A DNA stretch of 64,000 nt from Austropuccinia psidii (GCA_023105745.1 JALGQZ010000013.1:1585501-1649500), one strand, 5' to 3'; positions 36,395 through 49,900 are shown, counted from the first letter of the stretch. A program made the numbers and translations. The notes: a model not told the origin generated them from the letters alone.

Positions 36395-36900
36395 ACATTA
36401 GCCCAAAAGAAATGTCTTTGAAAGTTTGATACAGAATTATCAAAATTTGGGTGGATTATTGAAACTCGTACTCAAGCCAAAAACAAAATTCAGAACTATT
36501 TTGGCCAATGTGTTGTGTTTTTCAATATTGACCTGTATCATAGGAATGATATAATTAAAGTTTGGAAGGAGAAGATTTTGTGAAAGCCTGAGATATTACC
36601 ATAAAATGAAATTTTCATTTTTTCATGGAGTTAAAGGACAGAGAACTGTGTTAAGAGCTATATTGATACCCTTGTGTACCATTTGGTGCGTTTCTCGATC
36701 TCTCTACTTAGTCAGGGCCATGAGACAAACCTCAGAAGCCAGAAATTTTTTTCTTGAAGGATATAGTACCAACTCAATCATTATAATAATTTCATATAAG
36801 AAAAGAATCCTTTAGAGCCCTGTGTGTCTATTGTGTGCGATTTTGTGAGCTTATCAATATTTGAATTTCACTTCAGCAATGAAACAATATATAAAATATA
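36395..36900 (+). repeat. Satellite-like repeat right of element 2
   Basis: Units near 36,490 (TTTTGGCCAATGTGTTGTG, TTTTTCAATATTGACC), 36,665 (TACCATTTGGTGCGTTTCTC, GGGCCATGAGACA) and 36,830 (TGTGTGCGATTTTGTGAGC) are spaced about 170 bp. Plus orientation, the same as 26,415-26,720. The frame at 36,606-36,815 lies inside these units and is not called as a gene. Confidence 0.5.
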
Positions 36901-37868
36901 TTAGAAATTCTTTCAAGAGTCTAAAATTCAGATTTTCACCTTTTATCATGGTATGAATAGGAATCAGAGCCGAAATCACAATTTTTGGCGCTTTTGGTTC
37001 AATTTTGTTTTCTTTTTTGATATTTTATACAGTTTATAGAAATTAAGTCAGAGTTATCATTTTTAGAATTTTTAAGTATAATCACCATGAGCAACGTGGA
37101 TACAGCTTATAGCAGTTTTTTCATCTTAAATGGGATACATTCTATAGAATTCAAATACAAAATATAAACTCAATTCAAAAATAAAATATTTGGAATAAAT
37201 TAAAGCCACATATGCAAGTCACACACTTTCAATTCAATTGGCTGAATATCAGTGTTTGAAAAAATCCTCAAATATTGATACCTAAAGAGGAAAAAGAAAT
37301 TACCAGGGTTGATGTATGATAATTTTTATATTACTAAAAATGATTGACTAAAAACACAGTTTTCATTGAAGTTGAATCTTATAGATAGCTGATTCATCCC
37401 TGTTATTTGTAAGAGATTAATAAAGCATATTAATATTATATTTTTTTTTGGAAGTAAAATGAGGAAAACAATAAATATTGCAATGGTCTAAGAATTCCCT
37501 AAGATTCAAAAGAAAGTGTGATCAATCTGTCATTGAAGCTCTACCTGTTAAAAGGATTTATGGAGACAAAAGCTATATATTTCCATTTTTAGCTCACATT
37601 AGATAAATAGAATTAATCTGTAAGAAAAATAAAATTTATCTCTAGCCTACTACAGAAATATAACCTTTATAAAGAGCTTATTGGAATATAATAGGTTATG
37701 GATAGGGATTGAAGAGAATTGCATTTAAAAAAATTGATAGCTATGGTAGCTTATGGAAAATATACCTAAGTATTACAAAAAATGTATTGTGTTTCCATTT
37801 CTGAACACATGAACACTATTGTATAATAATATCAAGCTATGAAGATGAAATATGCATTATTTTGAACC
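36901..37868. other. AT-rich DNA, no gene; one copy of a dispersed ~50-bp motif
   Basis: AT-rich with no frame worth calling. At about 37,080-37,130 it holds ATCACCATGAGCAA, then GTGGATACA, AGCAG and a T-rich end, a motif also found at 46,885 and twice near 50.9 kb. Confidence 0.45.
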
Positions 37869-38512
37869 TGTGAGATATGTATGACATACCCATAAGTCCA
37901 CAAATAACTTTTTATACAGTTTATTTAGTCTTTAGCAGACTAATAGACTGGATTTAAAATAAAAATGACAAAAAATAAGTCCAACTTTTCTTTGGATAAA
38001 CAAAGTTATAATCATTGTGTCATTTTCGGATTCTACACCAAAATTAACTTAGGGTAGACCCATAGGATGTTATGACCAAAAATTGGATATTTCTTATGTT
38101 ATTAGAATATTTAACAATCTCACAGTACAATTGAAGCTTTTTTTAAAAAAATTGAAATTTTTGAATTAAAGCTTATTTAAGCTTGAATTCAAATTTTCAT
38201 AAGTTTTATGCCAACTTACCAAAACTTTAGTTAAAATGGAGGTTTTGTGTATAGTTACTGAGTTGGCTAAGGATTTGCCATACAGAATTTAAATCCTGTG
38301 TGAGCTCAATTTAAAAGGGTTTAAGGCCATAGTATGGCTTTAAATAAATAAAAGGGCAAACTCCATGCAAAAAGGTGGGACAAAGAAAAAAGACCAAACA
38401 GAGCTGGGGTATCCAGCTTTATGGATCTGCAAGGCTTCAATTAAGGTTGTCCACCTGTATGGGAGGATTTTAAACCTTATTTAAGCTGTAAAATTAGAGT
38501 TTGATCCAAACT

Positions 38513-40433
38513 GTAAGATGTGACTATGAAACTGATGATAATATTACTATTAATCAACAGTACTATGTCTGTTCTTATGAAATATAATAATAAAATATTA
38601 TTATAACCACAATTAAATAATTAAAAAATTATTTCTTTCACGTGTTAAGCACTACTAGTGATTTTAACAGTGAGCAAGTAATTGTCTACAAGAATCAATT
38701 ACAAGAAGAATTTAATAATAAAAACTTCTTTATTAAATAATAAAATTATTTTAATATATAATTATCTTTTGCAAGAATAATTATAAAGATAATTCTTGAA
38801 GAAAACTATTACTAGAGAAAAACTTTAAGAATTAAGAATAAATGACTCACTAATACTCCAAAGAACTTATTGATAGATAAGAGTAGAGAAATTTGACTTG
38901 GAATTGTGGATTTAAGGGATCAAAAGGATCTATAACAGTATTACAACAATATACAGTTGGATTCTATGATTTCACGTCTTTCTAGATGATTTTGAAAGAT
39001 TTAAAATACTTAAGAATATCTTTAACTAATACTTACTTTGCTGGTAATAATGATTTAATAAATTGATAAGATGATTCTTGGAAAAAACAGCAAGAAGAGG
39101 CTTCTTTTAAGTCAACAACAGCTCACAGAGGCGTGCCATGGAGCAAACTGAAAAACCAGTGAGTGAGAAAACAATAAACCATTTTGGATTAATGATTGCA
39201 TCATCTGTTGTCACGTAAGATTATCATAATTACTTAATTGATGCTTTTACGTGACTACCAACCCCAATATGGTTAAGAATAAAAGGAGTAACATCTGTAA
39301 ATCTTCTTTTATTCTAAAATAACCATTGATTTCTCAAAGTTATCAACGTTATTTCCAATTTCATCACAGGTTGTAATTACTGTGAATTCTTGAAGATTCA
39401 GTGTTTCACGTAGAATGGTCAAAAATGGACTGTAAGTAAAACTTTTAATTTTACTAGTAAAACTGTAATTCTTTTTCGTTGTACCAAAGATAATACAGTT
39501 CTTCATTGGTCCTGAAAGTTTCAGAAAGATTCATTAAGAATTTCATTTTTAATGAATTTTTGAAGTTTTTACCTCGTTTCTACGTAGAATTGCAAATAGC
39601 AGTATTTTGCTGGTTGCTATGAGGTAAATCAATGAATATGAGTCCCAAAAGGGTTGTAATTACTCTTTTAGGGTCTAGCCATGGAAAGTCATCAAGAATT
39701 GACGTGGTTACAGGAGTCTAAGTAGTTCATTACCTCCTTGGCACGTCAAAATAGCAGGTTATTTGCTATTTTTCTTATGATTACAGTAGGTGTAACTTGG
39801 TAACCAAGTTCCCAAAGAGTTTTAGTTTACCAATTGGGCCAAGATGAGCCATGGATCCATGCTCTGGAGCTATCCACGCCTCTGAGGCCTCAGAATTTGG
39901 GTACCCTGGCTCTCTTTGATGTCTTTTGTCCCCCTTGCTTATTTTTTACGTCAAAATAGTAATTTAAGCTTAAAGTGAGATATCCACTATGGGTGTACCA
40001 AAAGTCCATGTAAGAATACCATGATATTAAGTGCTCAAAACATGCATAACACTATTCTTAGTGTATATGTAACATGGTATTTCTCACTTTCCCATTATTT
40101 TGGCTAAAAATCAAGAAAAACAAAAATTTTCACGGATCTTTTATGTGGTATTAATGATGTGGTATTGAAGTATTTTCCATTTTACCACCTCAAATACTTG
40201 TATTGAGCTTATTCACTCTATGGAGCTACCCTAGGTGAATTTTTGTGTAGAATCCAAATCTGGTCTTAAATCCATGGATTTACTTACTCAATAAAAAGTT
40301 ATTCATCTTTTCTGAAATTGAAAATGATGAATTTTGGATATATGCATGACTTATGAGTTTTGCATAATTCAAAATTTCTTTTTAAGATAATTGTGGCCTA
40401 TTTGGGTATGTAAAATATACCTCAAGGCTCACA
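38513..40433 (-). mobile_element. Solo LTR, family 1, copy B
   Basis: 1,921 bp on the minus strand, starting TGTGAGCCTTGAGG in its own sense and ending GTCACATCTTACA. Perfect target duplication CAAAC at 38,508-38,512 and 40,434-40,438. The 65-codon frame conserved in this family is at 39,309-39,506. Confidence 0.92.
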
Positions 40434-41753
40434 CAAACTTAAAGTTCAAACTGGTTATATCCCAATTTGGACAGTAATTCCAAGTTGCCAAAGGGTAAAT
40501 ACTAATATGAAAGCTTGAAATCAAGGTTTAAGAACAGTGAAAGCTTAAATAGGCTCAAAAAATTGGAGTTAAAAGTATCAAAACCTTATCAAAAGTTAAG
40601 GTTTGGTGTGTATTGCTATTTTATAGGGAAAAATAACAATAAGTTCAAGAATTCATTAGGAATCCAATTCTTCATGGATTTACTTGAAAATTTGACACAG
40701 CTTAAAAATTAATGTTATATGTGTATAAATTGAATTTCAAGTATCTTTTTCAAACAGGTTGAGCTTCTAATAATACTTGAAATTCATTATTTGCATTATT
40801 ATTAATGAAAATTCAGATTTACTTATAAATTAATCAAACTTCAGTTTAAGAGACTTTAGATTGGAACTTTATTTTCAAGTTTTTCACTTGATGAAATTTG
40901 ATATAAATAAACTTATTTTATATTAAATCTTACAATAATTAATCCAAAAGAAGATTCAAGCTACCTGGAATTAACTATAACACTGATAACATTATGTTGG
41001 GATTAAAAACAAGTTACCTTGAGTTGAGAACCTTATTTGGTTTTTCAATTTTGGCCTGATAATTCCCTCTATATACACTATTAATCATGAGAGCTGCTCT
41101 GAAAGAATATAATGAGCCTACAAATCACTGTTTTTTCCAATAACCAATCAAAATTACAATTAATTAGAAATTTGAAACAAATGATATTTTATTAATTAGA
41201 AAATCCTATTATAATAGTATTTTCTTGAGTATTTTATTTCTTATTAATCTTCATTTGAAGAATTGAAATCATAGAAATCATATTATTGTTGTCATCACCA
41301 ATAATATATTCTATTATATACAATTATTGTCTTAGATATCTTTTTAAATCCACAAATTGTTCTTAAAAACCCTTAAATGTTATCTTATTGTAAAAAAGTT
41401 GTTTTTATCTTTTAAATTATTTATTTTTGCCAGTTTTTTAACCACTAAACATTATTTAATACAATAAATGTTTTACTTTGACTTTTTTTATTAAATGAAT
41501 ATCATAAGTAAGTTTTCTCTAAGATTTTATATCCTTTTTTACTATTATTAGTCTTTTTATATAGAATCTTTCTATGAGAATGACCTCTTTACAGTGTGTG
41601 TGATCATTTATTTTATAAATAATACTTATATTTTATCAATAAGTGGATAGATATTATTATTTTCCATGTTTAATTGTCTCATGAAGAGCTTTACACTCCT
41701 TATTGTTACAATTGTCAGTGACTAGAACAATAATAAACTAATTATAAGGTATT

Positions 41754-43674
41754 TGTGAGCCTTGAGGTATATTTTACATACCCAAATAGGCCACAATTAT
41801 CTTAAAAAGAAATTTTGAATTATGCATAACTCATAAGTCATGCATATATCCAAAATTCATCATTTTCAATTTCAGAAAAGATGAATAACTTTTTTTTGAG
41901 TAAGTAAATCCATGGATTTAAGACCAGATTTGGATTCTACACAAAAATGCACCTAGGGTAGCTCCATAGAGTGAATAAGCTCAATTTAAGTATTTAAGGT
42001 GGTAAAATGGAAAATACTTCAATACCACATCATTAATACCACATAAAAGATCCGTGAAAATTTTTGTTTTTCTTGATTTTTAGCCAAAATAATGGGAAAG
42101 TGAGAAATCCCATGCTACATATACACTAAGAATAGTGTTATGCATGTTTTGAGCACTTAATATCATGGTATTCTTATATGGACTTTTGGTACACCCATAG
42201 TGGATATCTCACTTTAAGCTTAAATTTCTATTTTTACGTGAAAAATAAGCAAGGGGGACAAAAGACATCAAAGAGAGCCAGGGTACCCAACTTCTGAGGC
42301 CTCAGAGGCGTGGATAGCTCCAGAGCATGGATCCATGGCTCATCTTGGCCCAATTGGTAAACTAAAACTCTTTGGGAACTTGGTTACCAAGTTACATCTA
42401 CTGTAATCACAAGAAAATAGCAAATAACCTGCTATTTTGACGTGCCAAGGAGGTAATGAGCTACTTAGACTCCTGTAACCACGTCAATTCTTGATGACTT
42501 TCCATGGCTAGACCCTAAAAGAGTAATTACAACCCTTTTGGGACTCATATTCATTGATTTACCTCATAGCAACCAGCAAAATACTGCTATTTGCAATTCT
42601 ACGTAGAAACGAGGTAAAAACTTCAAAAATTCATTAAAAATACAATTGTTAATGAATCTTTCTGAAACCTTCAGGACCAATGAAGAACTGTATTATCTAT
42701 GGTACAACGAAAAAGAATTACAGTTGTACTAGTAAAATTAAAAGTTTTACTTACAGTCCATTTTTGACCATTCTACGTGAAACACTGAATCTTCAAAAAT
42801 TCACAGTAATTACAACCTGTGATGAAATTGGCAATAACGTTGATAAGTTTGAGAAATCAATGATTATTTTAGAATAAAAGAAGATTTACAGATGTTACTC
42901 CTTTTATTCTTAACCATATTGGGGTTGGTAGTCACGTAAAATCATCAATTAAGTAATTATGATAATCTTACGTGACAACAGATGATGCAATCATTAATCC
43001 AAAAGGGTTTATTGTTTTCTCACTCACTGGTTTTTCAGTTTGCTCCATGGCACGCCTCTGTGAGCTGTTGTTGACTTAAAAGAAGCCTCTTCTTGCTGTT
43101 TTTTCCGTATCATCATCTTATCAATTTATTAAATCGTTATTACCAACAAGTAAGTATTAGTTAAAGCTATTCTTAAGTGTTTTAAATCTTTCATAATCAA
43201 CCAGAAAGATGTGAAATCATAGAATCCAACTATATATTGTTGTAATACTGTTATAAATCCTCCTGATCCCTTAAATCCACAATTACACGTCAAATTTCTC
43301 TACTCTTATCTATCAATAAGTTCTTTGGAGTATTAGTGAGTCATTTATTTTTAATTCTTAAAGTTTTTCTCTAGTAATAGTTTTCTTCAAGAATTATCTT
43401 TATAATTATTCTTGTAAAAGATAATTATATATTAAAATAATTTTATTATTTTAATAAAGAAGTTTTTATTATTAAATTCTTCTTGTAATTTATTCTTGTA
43501 GACAATTACTGCTCACGGTTATAATCACTAGTAGTGTATAACACATGAAAGAAATAATTTTTTAATTATTTAATTGTGGTTATAATAATTTTTTATTATT
43601 ATATTTCATAAGAACAGACATAGTACTGTTGATTAATATTAATATTATCATCAGTTTCATAGTCACATCTTACA
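41754..43674 (+). mobile_element. Solo LTR, family 1, copy C
   Basis: 1,921 bp, TGTGAGCCTTGAGG...GTCACATCTTACA, with perfect target duplication GTATT at 41,749-41,753 and 43,675-43,679. It is very similar to copy B and lies in inverted orientation to it across a 1,320-bp spacer. The conserved 65-codon frame is at 42,680-42,877. Confidence 0.92.
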
Positions 43675-43884
43675 GTATTATAATGATTAAGTTTTTCATT
43701 TATTATCATTCCATTATTTAATAATAATTAAATTCCTTTTTTTGTTTCTTATATAATTATTGTTGATAACTATATTAGATTTTTGGTTATAATATTCAGT
43801 TATTTTTATATTTTCAACTGAGGATAGTCATAGTACTCTTTATATTTGCTACTATTATTGACAGTACAATAGAAAACCCTTACA

Positions 43885-46860
43885 CTTATTTTGAGTTTCT
43901 GTATATTTCTGGCTCTTAGCATAGGTCTGAATCTTGCAAATAGAAAATCATTTCATCTGATCTTTACATTAAAGAAAGAGGCTTTTCTTCCAATAAGATG
44001 TGTATATGACATTTTTGGTAGTTTTTCCTGTAAGATTATTTACAAGTTTAATTCAATATACTTGGGTAAAAAATTATTAAAAGATGGGATAAGCCAAAAT
44101 AGCTTTGATTTAATTACCATATTTCTTTGGGGATAAAATTTGAATGAAATGAGGGTAGAAAATATAATAAATGGGTATTTCTTAGCTCTCACTAAATCTT
44201 GAATATTATCTTTCAAACCAGCCCAATTTTCATGTGAAATTTGAGGAATACTTATTCAAATTATTACATAGGCTTGATGTATTCCCTTTTGAAGCCATAT
44301 TATCAGGTGAATCCTATTTATCAAAGCAGTAGGATAAATAATTATTCCTTCAGCTATTTTCTTTTTGAATTCTACATATTGTTTTCAAACTTTTATATCA
44401 AAACTGAGAGTTAAAACTTATGATTAATTGAAAGTCACAAATGTGATTTAGCTAAAAGACTGAATGATTTTATGATGTTTTTGGAAATTAAATTGAGAAA
44501 AGAATACTCTTCCTTTAGAAATATGCCCAAAAAACAACATTAATTAAACTCCGAAGAATTAGGAAAATAATATTATAATTTATCTAACATATGTTTTCCT
44601 GAAAAGAGTGGGTAAACTAAGTCTCTACCTACAAATCTTAAAGAAGTGTTACTTTTAGCTAGACATCAAAAGAAACTAAAAAATCCATGGATCCTTATGA
44701 AAAACTGGAAACAATCTTATTTTTATTGTGAAATAATTGAATCATGAAGCTTCCACAAAAAATGGAAGTGGTAAATGTAGTTTAACTATATCTTTTTTCA
44801 AAAATCTATTTTTCATACTAATATATTGTTTTGGAAATCTGAAAAGAAATTTCAGCTACCTATACCTAAAAAAAGGAATGGGATTGTTAATTGGGGCTTT
44901 TTATAGGCTTGGGGCCATTAGAATGTGTCTGAAGGCTAAAAAGATACCTTCAAAATATAGTATAGCAAAATAAATTTCCAGAATTATTTTATATGTATTC
45001 TTAATAAAAGCCTCAAGGGACAAATTCAAGTCAGATTCTTCCAGTAGAAGACATACAGATTATTCAGAAGGAAGATTTCAGTCATGTACAAATCACTTCA
45101 GAGAAAGATCCCTATGGTTTCCAAATATAATCTTATTTGATTGCCAAGGCCTTCACCCTAGCTATAAAAGAACGCCAAATATATATCAAATTTTGTGCTC
45201 TACTTGAGTTTATATTTAATGAAACTTTTGGTTTAAAAATCTCTCAATATCCCATTAAAACTCCTCCTTATACAATAGATCTATCTGGTATTTAAAGAAT
45301 ATTTTTTTGAAATAGTTAATGAAGGATGATTAAACATATGAATAATATCTTATGAGATGTTTCCAAATTTTCTTGAAGCCTTCAAAGCTTGATTTCTCTT
45401 TCAAAAATATTCTTAAATGTTTCCTCTGCAACGAGGAAAGGAAGATACACTTTTGCCTTATTCCAGGCCCATCTCACTTAGAGTTTGACAAAAAGATTCT
45501 AAAATAAGATTTATTTTACCTTCACCTCTTGATTTGAGTTATAAAATTGAAGCTCAAAGACTTTATAATAATGAGCATATATAGTATTATTTGCCAATAC
45601 CCCTCCAAACATCTGTGAGCCTTACACTGCAGTAGTTTTAAGATTTTTATCTGAATGAAATATGATTTAAAAAGAACAAAAATATGTAGAAAATCCATTC
45701 AACAAATTATTTTTGTACTCCAAGTACTCAAGAAGGAAATTCAAATCACTTTTAAGATGAAAATATTAGGTTAAATCAAGAAATGATAAGAATATTGGTT
45801 GAATATCTCTTCTATATATTTATCTTGTATTCCAACATTTCTTAAGAAAAATTTCTTTTGAGAAATTTGCATTCAGATTTAATATCTTTTTTCTTAGCCA
45901 TAGTAGGAGTATCTTATATCCTTTTACTATAGAAAATCCAAATATTTTCAAAAGTTTCTTTCCTGAAAATTATCATCTTTTTTATGATTAATCTTGATTT
46001 TATTAATTTTTATTACAAGATTTATTTTTCAATTATTACTATTATTGGATTCAATAAAATCAAAAAAATTTCATTTGTTATTTTTCAAACTTACGGTGCC
46101 ACACTTTACAGTACATGCTACTGTGAAATTGAGAAATAAATCACATGAAACAGGTAAAACTTGAAAACAAACTACCCAATTTCACAAAAGGATAATGACT
46201 ATTAAAATGAAAGAACAGTAAAAAATTAAATTATAAATGAACAAATGAAGAAGAAAAACTTGACAATTGTAATCACGGTAATAATAGCAATGTTACAACT
46301 GAAAATTCCGAATTCTCAAGTTCACAGAAAGTTGAAATAAATTTTATTTTAGAAAACAGGGTATAATTAGTAGAATGATCAAGGTATTGTTTACTATATG
46401 AAGCAACTTTTGGAAAAAAGTAAATTTTGTATTTTTTTTCAAAATCAAAATTACCAAGTAAAAACATGATACAAGTGAATTTATTAATCACAAAAGTACA
46501 GGAGCTCACCCACAAGAGTGCTATTTTGATAAGACCATTTTCAAGTTTATAAACGAATAGAAGAATCTTTTCGCGATATTTTATCAGTCTAGCGTAATAG
46601 AAAGGTTTGATGAGATAGAATCATGGTTTTTCTGTATTCAGGCCTCCATAAAAAAAGTATTTTTGCCAAAATTAAAATATAGCAATGAAATTTAAGATTA
46701 AATCTAGCTGTATTTGTTGATAATATTATAAAATAACACCAAAATAATCTCCTTTATATCTCAAATTTACAGTATAATAAGAATAAAATACAATGTCTCC
46801 AACTTGATGAAATATATAAGAAATAAAGGAACTCAAAATTTCTTGAACCATCCAGTGGCG
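43885..46860. other. AT-rich DNA, no supported gene
   Basis: Frames of up to 81 codons (43,891-44,136, 44,737-44,973, 46,273-46,515) have no recognised features. The stretch near 45,000-45,600 is less repetitive and could be transposon remains, but I could not align it to a family. Confidence 0.4.
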
Positions 46861-46884
46861 GAGAAGGGCTGAAAGCTCACCAAA

Positions 46885-46935
46885 TAATCACCATGAGCAA
46901 ATTGGATACACATGGCAGCAGGTTTTGCATTTGAA
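46885..46935 (+). repeat. Dispersed ~50-bp motif, best-kept copy
   Basis: The sequence reads AATCACCATGAGCAA, TTGGATACA, GGCAGCAGG and TTTTGCATTTGA in order. Related copies lie at 37,080-37,130 (plus) and, reversed, at 50,831-50,880 and 50,948-50,997. Its nature is unknown. Confidence 0.5.
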
Positions 46936-46939
46936 AACT

Positions 46940-49900
46940 AGCTTGGACACAGAATGGAATGAGCTTTGATCCCTCCTCTGAACTGGGTTGTAACCAGGAT
47001 TCCAATATTCATTAATATTCCAGGTTCTTCCAAGACACTGGAATATCAAGGAATATCCAAGATTATTATTTTTTTGATTCTATACAGTTCACATATATTT
47101 CATTATATGAGTTATCTCCAGAGATTTCGATTTATGGAAAAGGCTTTGCCTTCTATTTTCATCTTAACGTAGATATTGCATGCTATAATCATTCTACCCT
47201 ACATATATATTCTTAATTTAAATTTTTTTATCTATCTCTGAAAGGCTTTCATAGGGAAAATTAAGTTTCAAAAAATCAAAGAGACCCTTATTTTCATTAA
47301 ATACCTGCCTATTTTGACATATAGTAATATTAATTTATATTTTTCTTCAAAATGTGTCCTGGAGAAAATCCTCCCCTTAATGTAATTCTCATCTTAAGAA
47401 GAAGAATAATTTTCCTTTTTTTATATGATCAGTTTCCTAGTAATTCATAATACATAAAAAGGAGACTTCAACCATTCTTCATGAATGGAATTATTTAGAA
47501 AAAAAAAGTACAAACAATACAGAATATCTCATTCATTTTTCAGGATCTTCTCAATAGAATTATTAATATGATTTTCATTTCAGCTTTTAGATTATGTTAT
47601 CATTACTCAATTTTATAAATTTTTTCTATGAGGAAATCTTACATCTCGCTTTTTAAAATGGAAGAAATGTCTTATTTTGGCTCTTTTGAATTGTTTTTTT
47701 ACGAAAATTATACGTAGTGGGGTCTTGAAGGTGATTCCTGAGAGTGAAAAAGAATTTAAAATTCCGAGTAATATTGAAAATGCAGGATCAAAGGGATAAA
47801 TTCTTTGAAAATGTTAATCATTTTCAATTCAGGAGGCATTACAGTAGCAGGTGCTACAGGACTGCCACTGTAATCCTCAGTATTAAATTTCAAAATAAAA
47901 ATATATAAAAATGTAAAAATTTATAAATCTGTAAAGACAACACAGAACTCAGACAACACCAAAAACAAATACCAAAAAAAGAACAATGGTATCAACAAAT
48001 TAAATAAGCTTCATGAAAAATTGATAATCAAATTAAAAAAGCTAACTAACATGGATAAAAAATCTTTAAATTAGAAAAGGAAGAGTTTTTCTAGTTATTC
48101 ATTTAGAAAAAAGTTGACAAATAATTCAATTTCCAGGTATAGAAAAATACAGCTAATTTGTTATGGTTGGTATTTATCATTCATTTTTTGAGGTCAACTT
48201 ATCCTCTGATAACAGCTTTTCATGAATTTTTTTTGATTCCTTTTTTGTGATTTTTTGTTTTAAACTTTCACTATTAACAAGAAAGAGGTAAAATGTTCAA
48301 TTTATAACAAAAAAATGGGGTAAGGAATAATAGGAAATTTATAGATTAAATACCTAATTACCATCTTAATTTGAAGTTTCAATATCATTTTGGAGCTGAA
48401 GAGATGAGGAGAAAATAATTTTATATCCCAGAGATATATGAATATACCTGTCTCAGTATTAATCAAAATAGTATTCCATAAAATTTATCTCAATGTGATT
48501 CTGTTTGAATAAATTCAAGCCTCAAATTGAGAGCTTTATGATAATTCTTCAAAGCCTCAAACCAATGTTATTATTTTGAAAGATAAAGTTTTCAAATTTT
48601 GATTTTATTTACCTTCACACAAGCTGATGACTAATAAATTACATGGATAATAAATCAAGTGTATGAAAGTTATTTAATTGTGATTTTTGGTATTTCTTAT
48701 AGGAAAATTTTAACAAAGTACCATACAAGACACTTCAAAATATGATTAAATACCCTGTGAAATGCTTAAAAAATAAATATATAAGTTTGAGATGTAATTT
48801 TGACTACGTTCTGAAGCTGTTTGGATATGTCTCTGAATTAATATTTGCATCAATTAAATATTACTTCTGGAAAATCTCAAGTTTTTTTGTGTGATGCCTC
48901 ACTTTAAAAATATAAATTGAATATATCTTATAGGCTATTAATTAAAAGAAATAACAGACCAAAAAACAAAGAACCCTTTTTGTAGTTTAATTTGAAAATA
49001 TTCCAAAGAGATTAATACACAATTCTACTTAGTTCACTTTGGAAATTACTCTTGGGTACAGCTTTACTATTCCTTTAATGTTTAATAGATTTGTCATAAT
49101 AAATGTTTTTGATAGAGTTCTAATATTTTTGATGATTAAAACTCAAGAAATATATTTGGTATGATAAAATAATTCTCCCAATAATTTCATTTTAAATTAA
49201 CATGGAGCTCAGTTATTTCAAAAATTAGATAATTTTTTTACTTATTCAAAAATAAGTATTTTTCAGCTATTCCCAATTTCTATCCAATATTAATATATTA
49301 TTCAAAATTATTTTTGTAAAGAACTTAAAGAGTTTCCCTTCATAAGCTCAAGAGAAATTCAACTTAGACAACTTAGAAATTTCTTTCTCAATTTGTTTTA
49401 TTTATTTCAGTTTCTTAACTGTTGTCAATTGGAGAAATTGAAGAATTACACCAAAATAATTAGGTCTAGAAAACCATTAAATAAAAACAAGAATATTTAT
49501 TTAGTAACAAATAGGGCACTCTAGATACATTTCAATTATCAAAGAATCTATTAAGCCTCCATAAGAAAAAAAGGAAAAGGAATGTATATGAATTAGAAAA
49601 AATATAATTCAAAGAGAAGAAAAACAGAAAATGAGTTTGATAGAACATTTAAAAATGAGAAATCATTAAAACTAAGCTTAAACATATCAAGAAATTAAGT
49701 TAAAAGCCACTTCAATATAGCACATTCAATTGTGTTGGATTCATATGAAGTATAGAAGTTGTTGCGGCTGTAGGTATATCATATCTCTTGATATAGCATC
49801 TCCCCTGAATTTCTCAAGATGATATCTGAAGACATAAAAACTTGCTAAAAAATTACATTTGACTTTAAAAGGCTTTAAAATGAGCTAAATCAAGATTATT

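Larger units (their letters stand above)
37869..43884 (+). mobile_element. Old LTR (family-1-like) split by two nested solo LTRs
   Basis: The old LTR starts TGTGAGATATGTATGACATA, homologous to the family 1 opening, and ends AAAACCCTTACA at 43,884, homologous to the family 1 end. Inside it, copy B (38,513-40,433) and copy C (41,754-43,674) are inserted with perfect target duplications. The segments 37,869-38,512, 40,434-41,753 and 43,675-43,884 align in order with the family 1 LTR: for example GGATTCTACACCAAAATTAA near 38,030, TGAAATCATAGAAATCATAT near 41,270, and GTCATAGTACTCTTTATATT near 43,830. Removing the insertions leaves about 2.16 kb. No target duplication survives for the old LTR. Confidence 0.75.

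Noticed and set aside
45616..45640. TGTGAGCCTTACACTG as another LTR start
   Set aside because: Only the first ten bases match; the following sequence has no LTR similarity.
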